Shown here piece by piece: positions 23,310 to 34,199 of a stretch of DNA of 64,000 nucleotides. The stretch lies in NCBI GenBank assembly GCA_016648135.1, contig JADDOH010023043.1:1-64000 (forward strand), given 5' to 3'. The translations under genes and the position numbers were made by a program. The notes below the pieces were generated by a model. The model was not told where the DNA came from and did not search any database. It saw only the letters and a list, made by a program, of their open reading frames with translations. This DNA comes from Agrypnia vestita (Eukaryota > Arthropoda > Insecta > Trichoptera > Phryganeidae). Position 1 is the first letter of the stretch; each line of letters opens with the position of its first letter.

Positions 23310-23640
23310 GTGCTTTCAGCAGGATCCTAAAGAATAAGTATGCAAAATTTGTCCCTGTCAAATGGTGTAGATTTGTGTAGAGAATATATCGCAGATTGGA
23401 GGGGGGGTAAAGGAGGAAGAGGAAATGGCGCCTACGTTTTGGCAACGGTCCTAAATAATAAGTTTGCAAAATTTGGGTCAGATCTATCACTCTGTATACC
23501 TAGATTTATTTAGAAAATACATTTTGGATTAAAGAGGGGGACGGGGGTTTTCCGCGGGGTCCTCAAGAAAAAGTGCACAAAATTGTCAAACGGTGCATAT
23601 TTGTTTACAAATATGCAATGTATTGGAGGGAAGTGTGGTT
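23310..23640 (-). repeat. minisatellite monomers on the minus strand
   Basis: Three inverted copies of the 7430-8350 monomer (cctaaagaataagtatgcaaaatttg near 23326, and variants near 23447 and 23561; spacing about 115-120 bp), next to the Jockey fragment. No Helitron end seen. Confidence 0.6.
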
Positions 23641-23832
23641 GACAGACAGACATTGAGTTTTATAGGTATAGATTAACTACCCAAAGCTTTGCCAGATTTA
23701 TTTTTCAAAATGTCTATGAGGAGAAACAATACAATTTTTTATTTAAATACTATATATATAGAATACTATCTATATATACTATACTATATATAGATAGAAT
23801 ATTTAGAACTCAAATCAATTTAGACTAATATA

Positions 23833-24589
23833 TTAGGTCCTTACATATGAAATTGGCGTTTTGCCGTACTGGCAAATTTGATCTCAAATATCTTCTCTTT
23901 GGTTAGGAATTCCAAATCCAAATTTATACAGCTATTTACTCATGTATTTGTGTTTTGAAAATTATAATTCATTTGTTTTTTCCTCAATTGTTTTTTTCTT
24001 TGCGTCACTCAGTTTACAAAATGAAAAACTTGAAATATCGCGTTATTTACGAGTACGAGTTCCACCGTGGCACCAGTGCTGCAGAAACGGCTCGAAGGAT
24101 TAATGATGTGTATGGCGACGGTGCCGCAAAAGAAAACACAGTGCGTTTTTGGTTCCAACGTTTTTGTTCTGGAAATTTCGACCTGCAGAACAAGCCTCGT
24201 GGACGGCCGGAGACCAAAGTTGATAATGAAGAATTGAAGGCTATTGTGGAAGCGGATCCATCGCAAACCACATCCGAGTTAGCTGCAGGCTGCGGTGTTA
24301 GTGATAAAACTATTTTAATCCACTTGAAGCAAATTGGTAAGGTGAAAAAGCTTGAAAGGTGGGTACCTCACGAATTGAGTGAAGCAAATCAACAAACGCG
24401 CGATTTATTGATTATTGATTCCCGTCCGAATGGTTTTTTTAGTAAAGGGATCGATGAACTACCTATGAGATGGCAAAAGTGCATAGATAGCAATGGTAAA
24501 TACTTTGATTAAATAAATATATTATAATAAAAAAAATCGGCTTTATGTTCCTCCAATACTAAACGCCAATTTCATATGTAAGGACCTAA
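23833..24589 (+). mobile_element. mariner copy 2, internally deleted (757 bp)
   Basis: Both terminal inverted repeats are intact (TTAGGTCCTTACATATG and complement), flanked by TA. The middle of the transposase, about 500 bp, is missing. Mobile in trans at most. Confidence 0.93.
24021..24512 (+). CDS. deletion-derived mariner protein: DNA-binding half fused to C-terminal tail, 163 aa
   Basis: The ORF is open from MKNLKYR at 24021 to TAA at 24512; an upstream in-frame ATG at 23955 would give 185 residues. Residues 1 to about 125 hold the N-terminal helix-turn-helix region that recognises the terminal repeats (FWFQRF, GRPETKVDNEEL, VSDKTILIHLKQIGKVKKL). At about residue 132 (SEANQQTR) the reading jumps to IDSRPNGFFSKGIDELPMRW and the normal C-terminus. 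The deletion kept the frame but removed all three catalytic Asp blocks. Such a product could bind mariner ends without cutting. Whether it is translated is unknown; chance frame preservation is quite possible. Confidence 0.6.
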   Translation: MKNLKYRVIYEYEFHRGTSAAETARRINDVYGDGAAKENTVRFWFQRFCSGNFDLQNKPRGRPETKVDNEELKAIVEADPSQTTSELAAGCGVSDKTILIHLKQIGKVKKLERWVPHELSEANQQTRDLLIIDSRPNGFFSKGIDELPMRWQKCIDSNGKYFD

Positions 24590-25186
24590 TATTATACGTT
24601 GGTTTTAATCGTTTTATATTCGGATTAGAGATGAAATTTACATATAGCGATGCTGAGTACTCGCACATTCGTAAATTGGCATTATAAACATTTATAGATA
24701 CCTTTCTTAGTCTTTGCGGTAATTTTTAAATTTTCATACCAGTTTGAGATAGTTTACAACTTTTTGGGGAACTGTGTTTATTTTATTCCGATTCGGTATA
24801 CACGTATTCTTTTAGAAACAAGATTGTATCGTATACCGAGGGCTACCTGTGCTATTTGTCGAATGTGGCGCTATAAAATTCAGGGCTGAGGCTACATTTT
24901 GATGATATTTCTACTACATTATTTTGTTTATAGTCAATTTTGACAAGTATGGTATGTTTTCTTTTCTGTTGTAGTTTAATTATGTTTTGCAAATATGTAT
25001 CTGTTCATATTATTTTTTCCAGTATACAGAAGTCGTCGTCTCAACACTTTATTTATTAAATACGAACAAACTTTTTTGGAAAAAAAATTTCAATAGGTAC
25101 TTAAAAATGTTTTACCCGGAATCGTAAAAAATTTAAACATTTCATTAGGGTTGGATCAGATTCTCGATCAAAATCAAATATTACCT
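24590..25186. other. intergenic, no gene seen
   Basis: AT-rich spacer between mariner copy 2 and the RTE fragment. No coding or repeat signal recognised. Confidence 0.4.
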
Positions 25187-25221
25187 CTTGAACTGTAAAT
25201 TAATAACATTTACAGTTCAAG
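25187..25221. repeat. 14-bp perfect hairpin
   Basis: CTTGAACTGTAAAT at 25187-25200 returns as its complement at 25208-25221 with a 7-nt loop. It sits just left of the RTE fragments. Confidence 0.7.
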
Positions 25222-25229
25222 ACATTTAT

Positions 25230-25990
25230 ACATGTTCTACGGTTGTTGGGGCTTTTAACAGGGCCATCCTTCAATATTTGTAGTAATTGATCGTATTTAT
25301 TTTCATTTATCAACATGAAAAAAATGATCCTGCAACATTTCATTCCACTAATTGCCTTAAAATGTTTTTAGATTGCACCTTGAGGTCATTATAAGTCTGT
25401 CTATCACCATATCTAGGAATATCTATGCGTAAAATTTAACTAACTAGCTAACCATCACGCCGTTTCACCGCAAGGGTAGGCAGAGAGGATTGAACGCCAC
25501 ACTCTTCTATCCTGGCACATCACTTTTGCTTCGGCCACATTCATACATCTTCTCATACACGTTCTACGGTTGTTCCGGCTTTTAACAGGGCCATCCTCAA
25601 ATACTTGTAGTACCTGATCTTGCCAGGTTTTTCGCGGACGCCCTCTATTCCTGTTGCCTTCAACACTCGCCTCATATATTTTCTTAACCATCCTTTCCTC
25701 GTTCATACGTTCCACATGACCAAACCATCTCAGCACTCCTTTCTTTATTCTATCTACCAAACTACAGCCTGCATTGCATTCACTTCTAATGTTCATTCCT
25801 CACTCTATCGACCAAATATTTTCCACACAAGCGTCTTAGTGACCGCATTTCCACCGCATTCAGTCTACGTTCATTCCTCTTTTGCCAATTACAGGCTTCA
25901 CTTCCATACATAAGGGTTGGCACAAGAACGCCATTATGTACCGCTAGTCTTGCCTCCTTTGACAGATTCTTATTGGTCATAATTTGCATT
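25230..25990 (-). pseudogene. RTE-type LINE, C-terminal RT fragment
   Basis: Minus-strand pieces read LVPTLMYGSEACNW and NAVEMRSLRRLCGKYLVDRVRN (25989-25786), then VLRWFGHVERMNEERMVKK and GNRNRGRPRKTWQDQV (25796-25455). This is the C-terminal block of RTE-clade reverse transcriptases. A second short stretch at about 25225-25300 repeats the tttaacagggccatcct segment, so two overlapping fragments are present. Another copy lies on plus at 35260-35570. Confidence 0.85.
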
Positions 25991-26272
25991 TAAAAAAATA
26001 AAAACTAAATAATGACCGTGAATTAAGTAGACGATCTTATGGAAAATGTATAAATACGATAAGTAAGTGTAAAGCATGGTAACGAAGATTATAATTTTTA
26101 CCTTAATACTTGTATCACTGGTAGTGTCATTAAAAATTATTTCAGTTATTTCGATAACTGTATGGCGACTTCATATTCAATCTGCACCGTAGTCCCAATC
26201 TTTATGGGTTTTGTCTTTCGTTGTAGAGTTCTGAACAATTCAAATAAAAGTAACCAAGTATTTCAGATTTAA
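25991..26272. other. 3' flank of gene D, nothing recognised
   Basis: AT-rich; no gene or repeat found. Confidence 0.4.
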
Positions 26273-26355
26273 TTTATTTGTTCCATAGGGTATACATTTT
26301 AGTCGAAGCGCGGTCGTGATCAGGGCGTGGGCTTGGGGTCTTCTTCTCTATCACT

Positions 26356-28144
26356 TCACTTCCTGGCAACGGGAGCAACTGGGAGGTGCACTCCGTCGGC
26401 GTGGAAGCCTGTCTCATCAGCGAAGTAGGTAACGGTGATGGGGGTGCCTTCTGGGTTGACGTAGGAGAATGATCCCTTGACAACCACAACTTGCTCGTCC
26501 TTGCCTTCCTCATTCTTGACGGACTTCAGCTCGCCAACCTCCTCATGAGTGATTTTGTTTTCGGTTTCATATCTGAAAGGGAGTAATATTAAATTATAAT
26601 AATCTTCAAGAGGCTAAAATCATTTTCAAACGTATAAAACATGCTGCCTCAAACAACATTCCGTTGTGGAAAACTCACCCAAAGTTGTAGGCGCCTGCGG
26701 GGTCTAGGTCGAAGGAGGACTTGAGGATCTTGATCGGCTCCTCTGGCACAGGGCTGGATGATGCCAGGGCCAACGCCACTAGGAAGAAGAAGAATGCCTG
26801 GAAAGTCAAATTATAGTATTACATCAGATGTACATAAATTACAGCAACGAAGAATCGTTAGAATTAATTAATACGTAGTTATATACTTGGTAAAATACAG
26901 CGTTCAAGAATATAATAGATGGATTTGGCGTTTATATTGCAGAGATTATTATTCATGATGATAGATTAATTATTAATATATTTGAACTTAATTATTTATA
27001 TTTGAGTAGAATCAGAATTCAAAAATTCTGTATTCAAAAAGTAGTCAGTTGGATACCTGTCGAAGATTCGTTTTCTCTCTAAACTTAAGTAGTAAAAAAA
27101 ATATAAAATATTTTTAAACTCCAGTAGAGGTATCAAGCTTAATATTATTTAATTTCTATAATAATTCTATCATCATAAGCTATCAACGAATTTAAACCTT
27201 ACTAACCCACTCGTATCATCCATTGATACCATTTAATTTTAAAAGGTACACATTGTATGTATTTGTTTTATTTACAGTTAATAGATGTGTATTTACAGGA
27301 GGTGTATATGCAGTTCAACTATTTCAAGAATGCAATATAAATATTCTGTATGTGTTATTTAGATTTTCACTTTTTGTTTATGTGTACATACATATTAATG
27401 GCGCTATTTTTATACATATTCTAATCTTCTTTAAAATATCTATTCAATTGATTCCTTTTGAAACGATTAAATCAAATGAAATAAAAATTATTCAAAAAGC
27501 ATTTCCTAACGATTGGGTCGCGGTGGGCTTTTAAAAACAAAATAATCACTAATTTTTAAAATCTATAAAACATTGCATAAACCACTTTGATTGTTTTTAG
27601 CCAATAACTTTTCACCAGGGGAGTGCGTCAGAATATTGAAGCTTGAGTAGATAAACAAATATTTTGAAAAACAATATGAAATTGTATATATGTATTTACA
27701 TGTCAAAAAAAATTTTATATAATCTGGTAATAATTCTAAAAGTAATATTAATTTATTTCACTTTTTAAAAAAAATGTTTATACCAATACTCGTGCTTCAA
27801 CATCCTGACTACATGCACCTGCTACACACTATACTGACAATTGTGCGTCCATCCTAAAGAAGATATAGCGGTATCGAAACCGGTAGATGTTAAAAACAAT
27901 CTACGTTTTGTTTACAAAGTTTGTTAGTTTATTTATATTATTTATTATGTCATAGAAAAAAAACTTTTATACTTGAATTATTTTATCTTGAATTTCAACG
28001 ATTTTTTCGTGACTATGCAAAATTAAAACTATACAAGGCATTTTATTTTACTCAAAAATAAAAAATTTAACGTAACATTAAAAAACTAATATTTCATATA
28101 ATTATTACACAGATTTCGTGGTTTGAAATTATTACCAGTTTCAT
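26356..28144 (-). CDS. CPR gene D: RR-1 cuticular protein, 114 aa, three exons
   Basis: Coding exons on the minus strand: 28144-28136 (MKL), 26797-26679 and 26572-26356. Junctions are GTAATA/TTCCAG and GTGAGT/TTTCAG. Signal peptide about 1-17 (AFFFFLVALALASS), PVPEEPIKILKSSFDLDPAG linker, RR-1 domain 76-110 with KGSFSY at the front and FADETGFHADGVHLP at the back, tail VAPVARK. Poly(A) signal at 26273-26278. A longer open frame over the same exon (26274-26513) is an overlapping artefact. The protein is identical to gene F. Intron 1 is the longest of the set (1338 bp). A second first exon and promoter lie 1.4 kb upstream at 29573. Confidence 0.94.
27780..27960 (+). repeat. repeat fragment with hairpin-CGAAAC motif (family 3)
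   Basis: Lies in intron 1 of gene D. It holds CTAAAGAAGATA-loop-TATCGAAACCGGTAGATG and, downstream, ttgttagttt and ttattatgtc. The reverse strand of 40680-40800 carries the same order with CTGACGAAGATAC and AACCGGTAGACG. No ORF. Confidence 0.6.
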
Positions 28145-28188
28145 GGTGAAAAGTTGTGGTGTATTGCTACTGGGTGGGGCAGGGAAGA

Positions 28189-28252
28189 ACTGATAAGATG
28201 TCTGTGTGACATCTCCTTTTATACTGGGTACCGCAACGTACAAAAAAGCGGT
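28189..28252 (-). promoter_or_regulatory. core promoter of gene D (proximal)
   Basis: TATAAAAG at 28223-28216, TGTCACACAGACAT downstream, initiator TCAGT at 28193-28189. The upstream box is a variant, ACCGCTTTTTTGTAC at 28252-28238. Further upstream (about 28262-28310) there are accTCATCGAT- and TTCCGGAAAC-like blocks shared in part with genes A and F. Confidence 0.78.
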
Positions 28253-28492
28253 TTGCAAATATTAAATCTTTTTATGTTTCCGGAAACGTCTTAAATGTTT
28301 TTTATCGATGAGGTAATCACTAAACTGAGTTTAATAGTTATCTAAATAATAATCATACCACTTAAGACATGTCATTACGGATGCTTATTTGTATGCCAGC
28401 TAGCTCACCGCTGTGGTATGTTTTGGTGGCAATTAATACAAGTGAAATCTAATCACTATGCTGAAAGAAGGTATTTTTATTTCCACGCACGA

Positions 28493-28927
28493 TGAAAATG
28501 GCGGTTTTGTTAGAAATTAAAAACACTGTGAAACAATTCCTATTTTTTACACAATTGAAATTCGCAATGTAATAAATTAATTTACTTTGTGATTTTAGGA
28601 TGGAATGAAAGGCTTGCGTGTGTTTTAGATATGTTAACTATTTTTTTTAAATATTACCTTGTTACATTATATTCGGAGATATGGTATGAAAATAGGACTA
28701 AAAGACGCAATGAAAATGGCGGTTTTGTTAGAAATTAAAAACACTGTTAAACTATTCTTATTTTTTACACAATTGAAATTCTCAATGTAATAAATGAATT
28801 TACGTTGTGATTTTAGGATGAAATGAAAGGCTTGTATGTGTTTTAGATATGTTAACTATTTTTTTTAAATATTACCTTGTTACATTATATTCGGAAACAT
28901 AGTATGAAAATAGGACTAAACGACGCA
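28493..28927. repeat. tandem duplication, two 218-bp units
   Basis: Units begin tgaaaatggcggttttgtta at 28493 and 28711 and are about 94 percent alike by eye (shared acacaattgaaatt, ttagatatgttaac, gaaaataggacta). They lie between the two candidate first exons of gene D. Confidence 0.88.
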
Positions 28928-28929
28928 AA

Positions 28930-29560
28930 TTAGCAAAAAAAGTATACCGACAAAAAAAATAAACTTCCACGAAACACCACTACTACGTATTAGGGTATTA
29001 AGTACTTCAATAGTCTGCTAATAAGAACACAAAAAATTATATCATATTTAAAAAAAGACAAAATATATATGAGAAATTAAAATAATATATTTTATATCTC
29101 ATTTTCAGACAAAATTTTACTGTAATATGTTCTTGTTTCTTTATTAATTTACTATATTTAATACCACCAATTGTCCCATTAAAAAAACACTTGCACTACT
29201 GCTTCCCATACACAAGTTTTAACTTTGATGGGGCAGTGAAAACAAAAGAAAAATATAATTTTTTATACATATTGAAATGTAATATAGCATGATCTTGTTT
29301 CTTTAAAATAAACAAAAAAATTGAATATTTAATATCAATGGCTAGGTTAAAGTTTTTTTTTTCGTATTATATTTTCTTCAGGTACAATTTTGTACGGGTC
29401 ATGTATAAATACTGTATGAAAAAAGAGATTGTTCTTAATATTGCGAAAAAATATACAAAGACCAAAATTCTAACGCTCCTTATTTTGTAAAATCTGAATC
29501 ATAAAACAAAGTCCATTTTTTACATATAAATAGTTTGAATAATAATATTATGAAATATTC
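28930..29560. other. AT-rich spacer, no gene seen
   Basis: Contains neither exon 2 nor exon 3 of a CPR gene on either strand, which matters for reading the orphan first exon at 29573. Confidence 0.55.
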
Positions 29561-29564
29561 TTAC

Positions 29565-29573
29565 CAATTTCAT
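29565..29573 (-). pseudogene. orphan CPR first exon (MKL), alternative exon of D or gene relic
   Basis: ATGAAATTG followed by the donor GTAAGAATA, exactly the form of the first exon of B. There is no CPR exon 2 or 3 before gene D's own first exon, 1.4 kb downstream. It can splice in phase 0 to D exon 2 at 26797, which would give the same protein from a second promoter. The alternative is a remnant of a deleted seventh gene. Confidence 0.6.
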
Positions 29574-29619
29574 GGTGAAGGTTAGTGTGGTAGTTCTATG
29601 CTGGACAGAAGACAAGGAA

Positions 29620-29688
29620 GTACTAATGAAATGTCCATGTGACATCTACTTTTATACAAACTGTCACCATGTATAAAAAAAACCAGTC
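29620..29688 (-). promoter_or_regulatory. promoter of the orphan first exon
   Basis: TATAAAAG at 29656-29649, TGTCACATGGACAT next, and a one-base-decayed initiator TTAGT near 29626-29622 at the right spacing. GACTGGTTTTTTTTATA lies at 29688-29672. The box set is intact enough to be functional. Confidence 0.65.
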
Positions 29689-29689
29689 G

Positions 29690-31990
29690 ATATAATAATA
29701 TGCCTAATAATAAATACTAGCACACTTTTTTCCTATTTCTCGCGGCCGTATTCGAGAATTTAGCAAGCTGATCAAATGGGAGAATTATACAGGATCAAGT
29801 AAATAATCTTACAAATACTTAAAAATATCAAATCAAGGATTTAGTCAAATGAGTCTCGATAAAAATGAATTAATTATTGATATAAAAATGTAATAAATGT
29901 GTATTGATATAAAAAATAATAAATGTGTTTTGAATAAAACAATGTATAATCGAAAGCAGTGTTTTAATGTATTCGAAATTTTTTTTATTAAAATTTAAAA
30001 AAAAATATTTGGTCTTTTAACCTCCATAGCTTTTAATTAATATATATAAACTAATAAATTAATATATATAATAATAATAATATAAGGCATTAAATCATAA
30101 AAACAAGTACTGAGATAATTGCATTTAAAAAAAATTAAATCTTTGAAGCAGTTAAGCTGGTAGAATCATTTCGAATTAAAAAAAAAAAAGTGTATCATAG
30201 AGAACTGTCTTTTGGGCACCCACTTTATAACATTTGATATCAATGACTTAAAAAAACTACACAAAAGAGACACATTATATTACTCTATTAAAAAATAAAG
30301 GATCATAAAATACTTTTTAAATTGTTTTTTATTTAGTTTACAAACAAGTAATATAAGGATAAAACATAAAAATAATTTTTGTCAGTACAATTTCAATTTT
30401 CAAATAAGATTAGATATGAATTAAAATTTAATAATACATTTTTGATAAATGTGTCAATTATTATGGAAAAAACAACATACAGGATAAAAATAATTTTTAT
30501 TCTGTACCTAAGCTGTTTTCAATGACATAATTTTTACCGTCATAATTTTCGTTTCAACCACATAACGTTCGTTATTTCAACCCTAAGATAAGTTTTATTC
30601 ATCGGGACAAAGCCACCAAATATTATAATTTCGTTGTATGTCCGTAACTTCCTGTAACGTCCGTAATTTTAATAGAATTCACTGCTAAAAAAAACTAAAT
30701 TACACGGCTGGTAAGGCGCAAACCTGATATGCGCAAGCGGTAGGCGGAGCTCTACGCACATCGCTACCACCGCTTCTTCGTGGACCGTCAAAAATACTAT
30801 AAATATATACTACGGCTTAGCAAAGACGCTAACCATGTTCCGTGATTTTTCACGTTTATACGGCTGGTTTTAATTAAAACTTAATACTCAAAATAGCATT
30901 TCACAGGTTATTATTAAATTTTGTTGACAGTTTAATTTAAATAATCAACTATTGGCAAGCTAGTGGCAAATTTGTTCTGGCAAAAAGCATGATAGGAATT
31001 AGTGCTTTCTATCAGAAGAAAAAAAACACAATTTAACTTACTGATTTTATTAACTTGCAAACCAGATGTCCCCCGACAACATGAGTTTTACCAGGATATA
31101 GAGCAAAATGATATACATTTTCTATTTTAAAACAGAAAATGATCAAAATCTGACTTATTGCATTCTGCCAGTGTGCCCTCGAAATTTAATTATTTGTTTT
31201 ATACGCAATAAAAGATTTTCGAGTCCTTCATAATATTAGTGAGAGAATAAGATTGTTATACAACACTCGAAGCACTTTCGGTTTCACTGGTTATTAAGTG
31301 GTTGATTTCTAAGTATTTTCAATATTATTTGTACAGGTGCTAATACTATACCAAAACCTCGCGTATTTACTTACGTATTGTATATTGTATATATTGTCAT
31401 GGGATCGTGGCTGTGAGAGATAAATGAAACACTTCACATGAATTAAAGTTTTACTGCTTAGGGCTGGACATAAATTTTTAATTTCAAGATATTCCGTGAT
31501 TTGATCTTGTCCTTCAAGACGAGTTTGGCAAGTAATCTGAATGTAATATCGAGTGAACATGAGAATATCCCGCGTCAAATTCTGGTTCATAGGATTAGTG
31601 TGATCTTTTCGAAACGTTCATCTTCAGGGCGCCTTGTCGATGAGTCGCCTTTCCGAATGGATGTTCTTCCTTTCCGAACGGATTCCGGATGGATGGAGTG
31701 CCGTGATGGAAGAATTTGGCACTCCACTTCTCTGTCTACACGGCGTGATGGTTAAGCAAAACACTCGATTTCATTCAGTACAAGTACCTACTCAAAGAGT
31801 TTTAGGAAAAAAATAATGTTTATTTGTTGTTTATTTTACATTTATTTAAAATAAATTACTAATAACTCCACACTAGGTAAAACCTGTTCTGTGGCAGTTA
31901 TTATCACTTAAGAGTTATGTAATAGTAACATAGAAAAGTAATAAATAACAACAGTAAAGAAATAGAAAAGTAAAAATAAATGTAAAAGTA
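29690..31990. other. intergenic, no gene seen
   Basis: AT-rich. At about 30600-30660 the minus strand carries ttacggacgtta and acaacgaaattat, also found near 63900-63960. A block near 31395 (gtcatgggatcgtggctgtgagaga) resembles 46327-46355. Short open frames here have no recognisable homology. Confidence 0.45.
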
Positions 31991-32200
31991 GGATAACGTT
32001 TAAGTAGTATATATAAACACAAGATTTCATGAATCTAAAAGAAAAAAATATATAAATATAATATGAAGATAAAAATTTAAGTAGATAAATCAGGATAATT
32101 AAGTAGTAGATATAAACACAAGAATACATTAATCTAAAAGAAAAGAAAATATAAATACAAAGTGAAGATAAAATTTTAATTAGATAAAGCAGGATAACAA
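31991..32200. repeat. tandem duplication, two units of about 105 bp
   Basis: Both units run aggataa..ttaagtagtaKatataaacacaag, then aatctaaaagaaaa, aatataaata and gaagataaaa. AT-rich, no coding signal. Confidence 0.75.
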
Positions 32201-32585
32201 TTTATTGGTCGACCACAATCAAAAGACCATTCCCTAGCTTTGTTCGGTAAGAAGAAAGCGGGGGAAAGTTGACTGGTAAACCCGTATTACAAGCCTCAAT
32301 ATGATATTCCAAATAAATATATATTTTTTTGTTTAAAAAAGGTTACTTACTTACTCGAAAAATTTAACAAAACTCATATTTTTTGCGCACATTCTTTTGA
32401 ATGCGGTCTAGCTAAAGTAGGTAGTAGATATAAACACAAAAATATACAAGAATGTAACCGATCATTCATGATCGATTTTATCGTTTGGTATAAATTTCGC
32501 AACAAAATATGTTTACTTAAGAGGTGAGATTTTTTAAATACCAAACACAAAATATATACCTATATACCAAAAGTTAAAAATAATA

Positions 32586-34130
32586 CAACTGTGATAATTC
32601 ATATCTAGCAACCAAATTACTATTAACCCTAGAAAGCTAACGTTCGGGCGTAACCCATTAAAGCTAACAATCCGTCCAAACGACGGGTACTTGAAAAAGT
32701 ACTTTTTTTGCAAAATATATAAACTTTTTGCACGTAATACTTTACAATATCGTTAATTAAAAGGTTTTTCAATAAAAAACGTCTTATACATTAATTAAAC
32801 TTTACTTATTTATTTAAGAACTAAACTAAAATTTCTAAAACTTCTAAAAAAAAAGATCTCTATTTTTTCATAAACTCTAACATACAAAATCAACTAGAAA
32901 AAATAATATAACGTTCTATGTTTTGATATTTTATGGCAATGATATAAAAAAGATAATATTTAAAAAAAAGTAATTATAATAAAAAACTTATTTATATTTA
33001 GCGCATGTGGTACAAAAATCAATCTTATGTTCGACGTATATCGCTACCTTACATTTGGCATAAATAATTTTAGTCATACGCTTTTCTTGTAGCCACTTCC
33101 CGCAAGTTTTTCTTTTATGATTTTCTTGTTTCAGTCGATAGCTCTTCTTTATTTTCCGATCCTTAAAAAGAGCTTGGCCTGATGATTGTTGGTCTTGACT
33201 AATGGATAGTTGTGCTGAAAGAACACTCTTGACTTAATCTTTCACTTTTGCGTTGGCATTGTTGCCTTTATTCAAGGCTCCACAAGTCGAACGTGTAGTG
33301 TTTTCATAAATTATTTTCGTGGAATAAATTTCTAGCCCGGTGGTAGACTAAACAAATTGGTTTTTACCTCGTATGTTCCCTTGAGGCAATTCAATGATGC
33401 TGGTCTGTGAGCAATCTGGAAGAGTACTGTAATTTTTTTAAGAACTTATTCCATAGTTGATGATAAGTCTCGAGGTATACTCATTTGACTTTCTTCGGAA
33501 TTAGATGGCCCATAATTTTCGTCACTTTGGACATCGTCTTCCAGCACAAAGTTTTCGTCTCACTGGTGGACGCATCATCTTGGTCTTCGAAACTATTCTC
33601 TTGGTTTACTAACTTCGATATCGCATCATTATTTAACGAAGATATGGTAAAAATCTTTAACAAACACAACTTATGTCAAAAATATATACGCACACTTAAA
33701 CAAAAAAACTAACGGTAAAGCTAACCATCCGTTGAAACGACGGGCAAGGCTCAAGTATCTCGAAAACTATAACACTTATCTGCCCGGTGCGTATGCCATT
33801 GCAGCGATCTCCCTGGTGACCGAGTTGGCTAGCTAAAACAAAACATTCGGATTCACCGTTAAACAGAGACCGCTATTTTTCTTTACGATGCCCGTCGATT
33901 CGACGGAGGTTAGCTTTCTAGGGTTAATTTTTCTCAATTGTAAATTGCAGGTACCTGTAAAAATATATTATGTATGCATTCAAATCATATATTTTGTGTT
34001 CAAATCATATACAACTGTGATAATTCATATCTAGCAACCAAATTACTGTTTTTAATTATGCTCAATTGTAAATTGCAGGTAGCTGTAAAAATATATTATG
34101 TATGCATCCAAATCATATATTTTGATCTCG
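32586..34130. repeat. host tandem repeat interrupted by the piggyBac-like element
   Basis: The unit acaactgtgataattcat..ctagcaaccaaattact, ttaa, ctcaattgtaaattgcagg..ctgtaaaaatatattatg occurs twice. The first unit is split at its TTAA by the element at 32627-33923. The second (34009-34125) is continuous and serves as an empty site. Confidence 0.82.
32627..33923 (-). mobile_element. piggyBac-like element, decayed, 1297 bp
   Basis: Ends CCCTAGAAAGCTAAC and complement, directly flanked by TTAA at 32623-32626 and 33924-33927. Sub-terminal motifs with CCGTC..GACGGG occur near both ends and again near 33717. Minus-strand remnants: an acidic N-terminal piece (33669-33481) and a Cys-rich C-terminal piece (33140-33005: TCGKWLQEKR, YAKCKVAIYVEHKIDFC, TTC), which matches the layout of the piggyBac C-terminal zinc-binding domain. 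The DDD catalytic core between them is missing. Confidence 0.85.
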
Positions 34131-34199
34131 AATATGTTTATAGAGGTTTCCGTGTTAGTATTTTATAGAAGGCTCGCAACAAAACATGTTACGCTCCCT

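Noticed and set aside
26274..26513. 79-residue open frame overlapping exon 3 of gene D (and the like at 51202-51438)
   Set aside because: Wrong frame over the conserved RR-1 exon; the frame used in D and F is the one with the consensus domain and synonymous-only changes.
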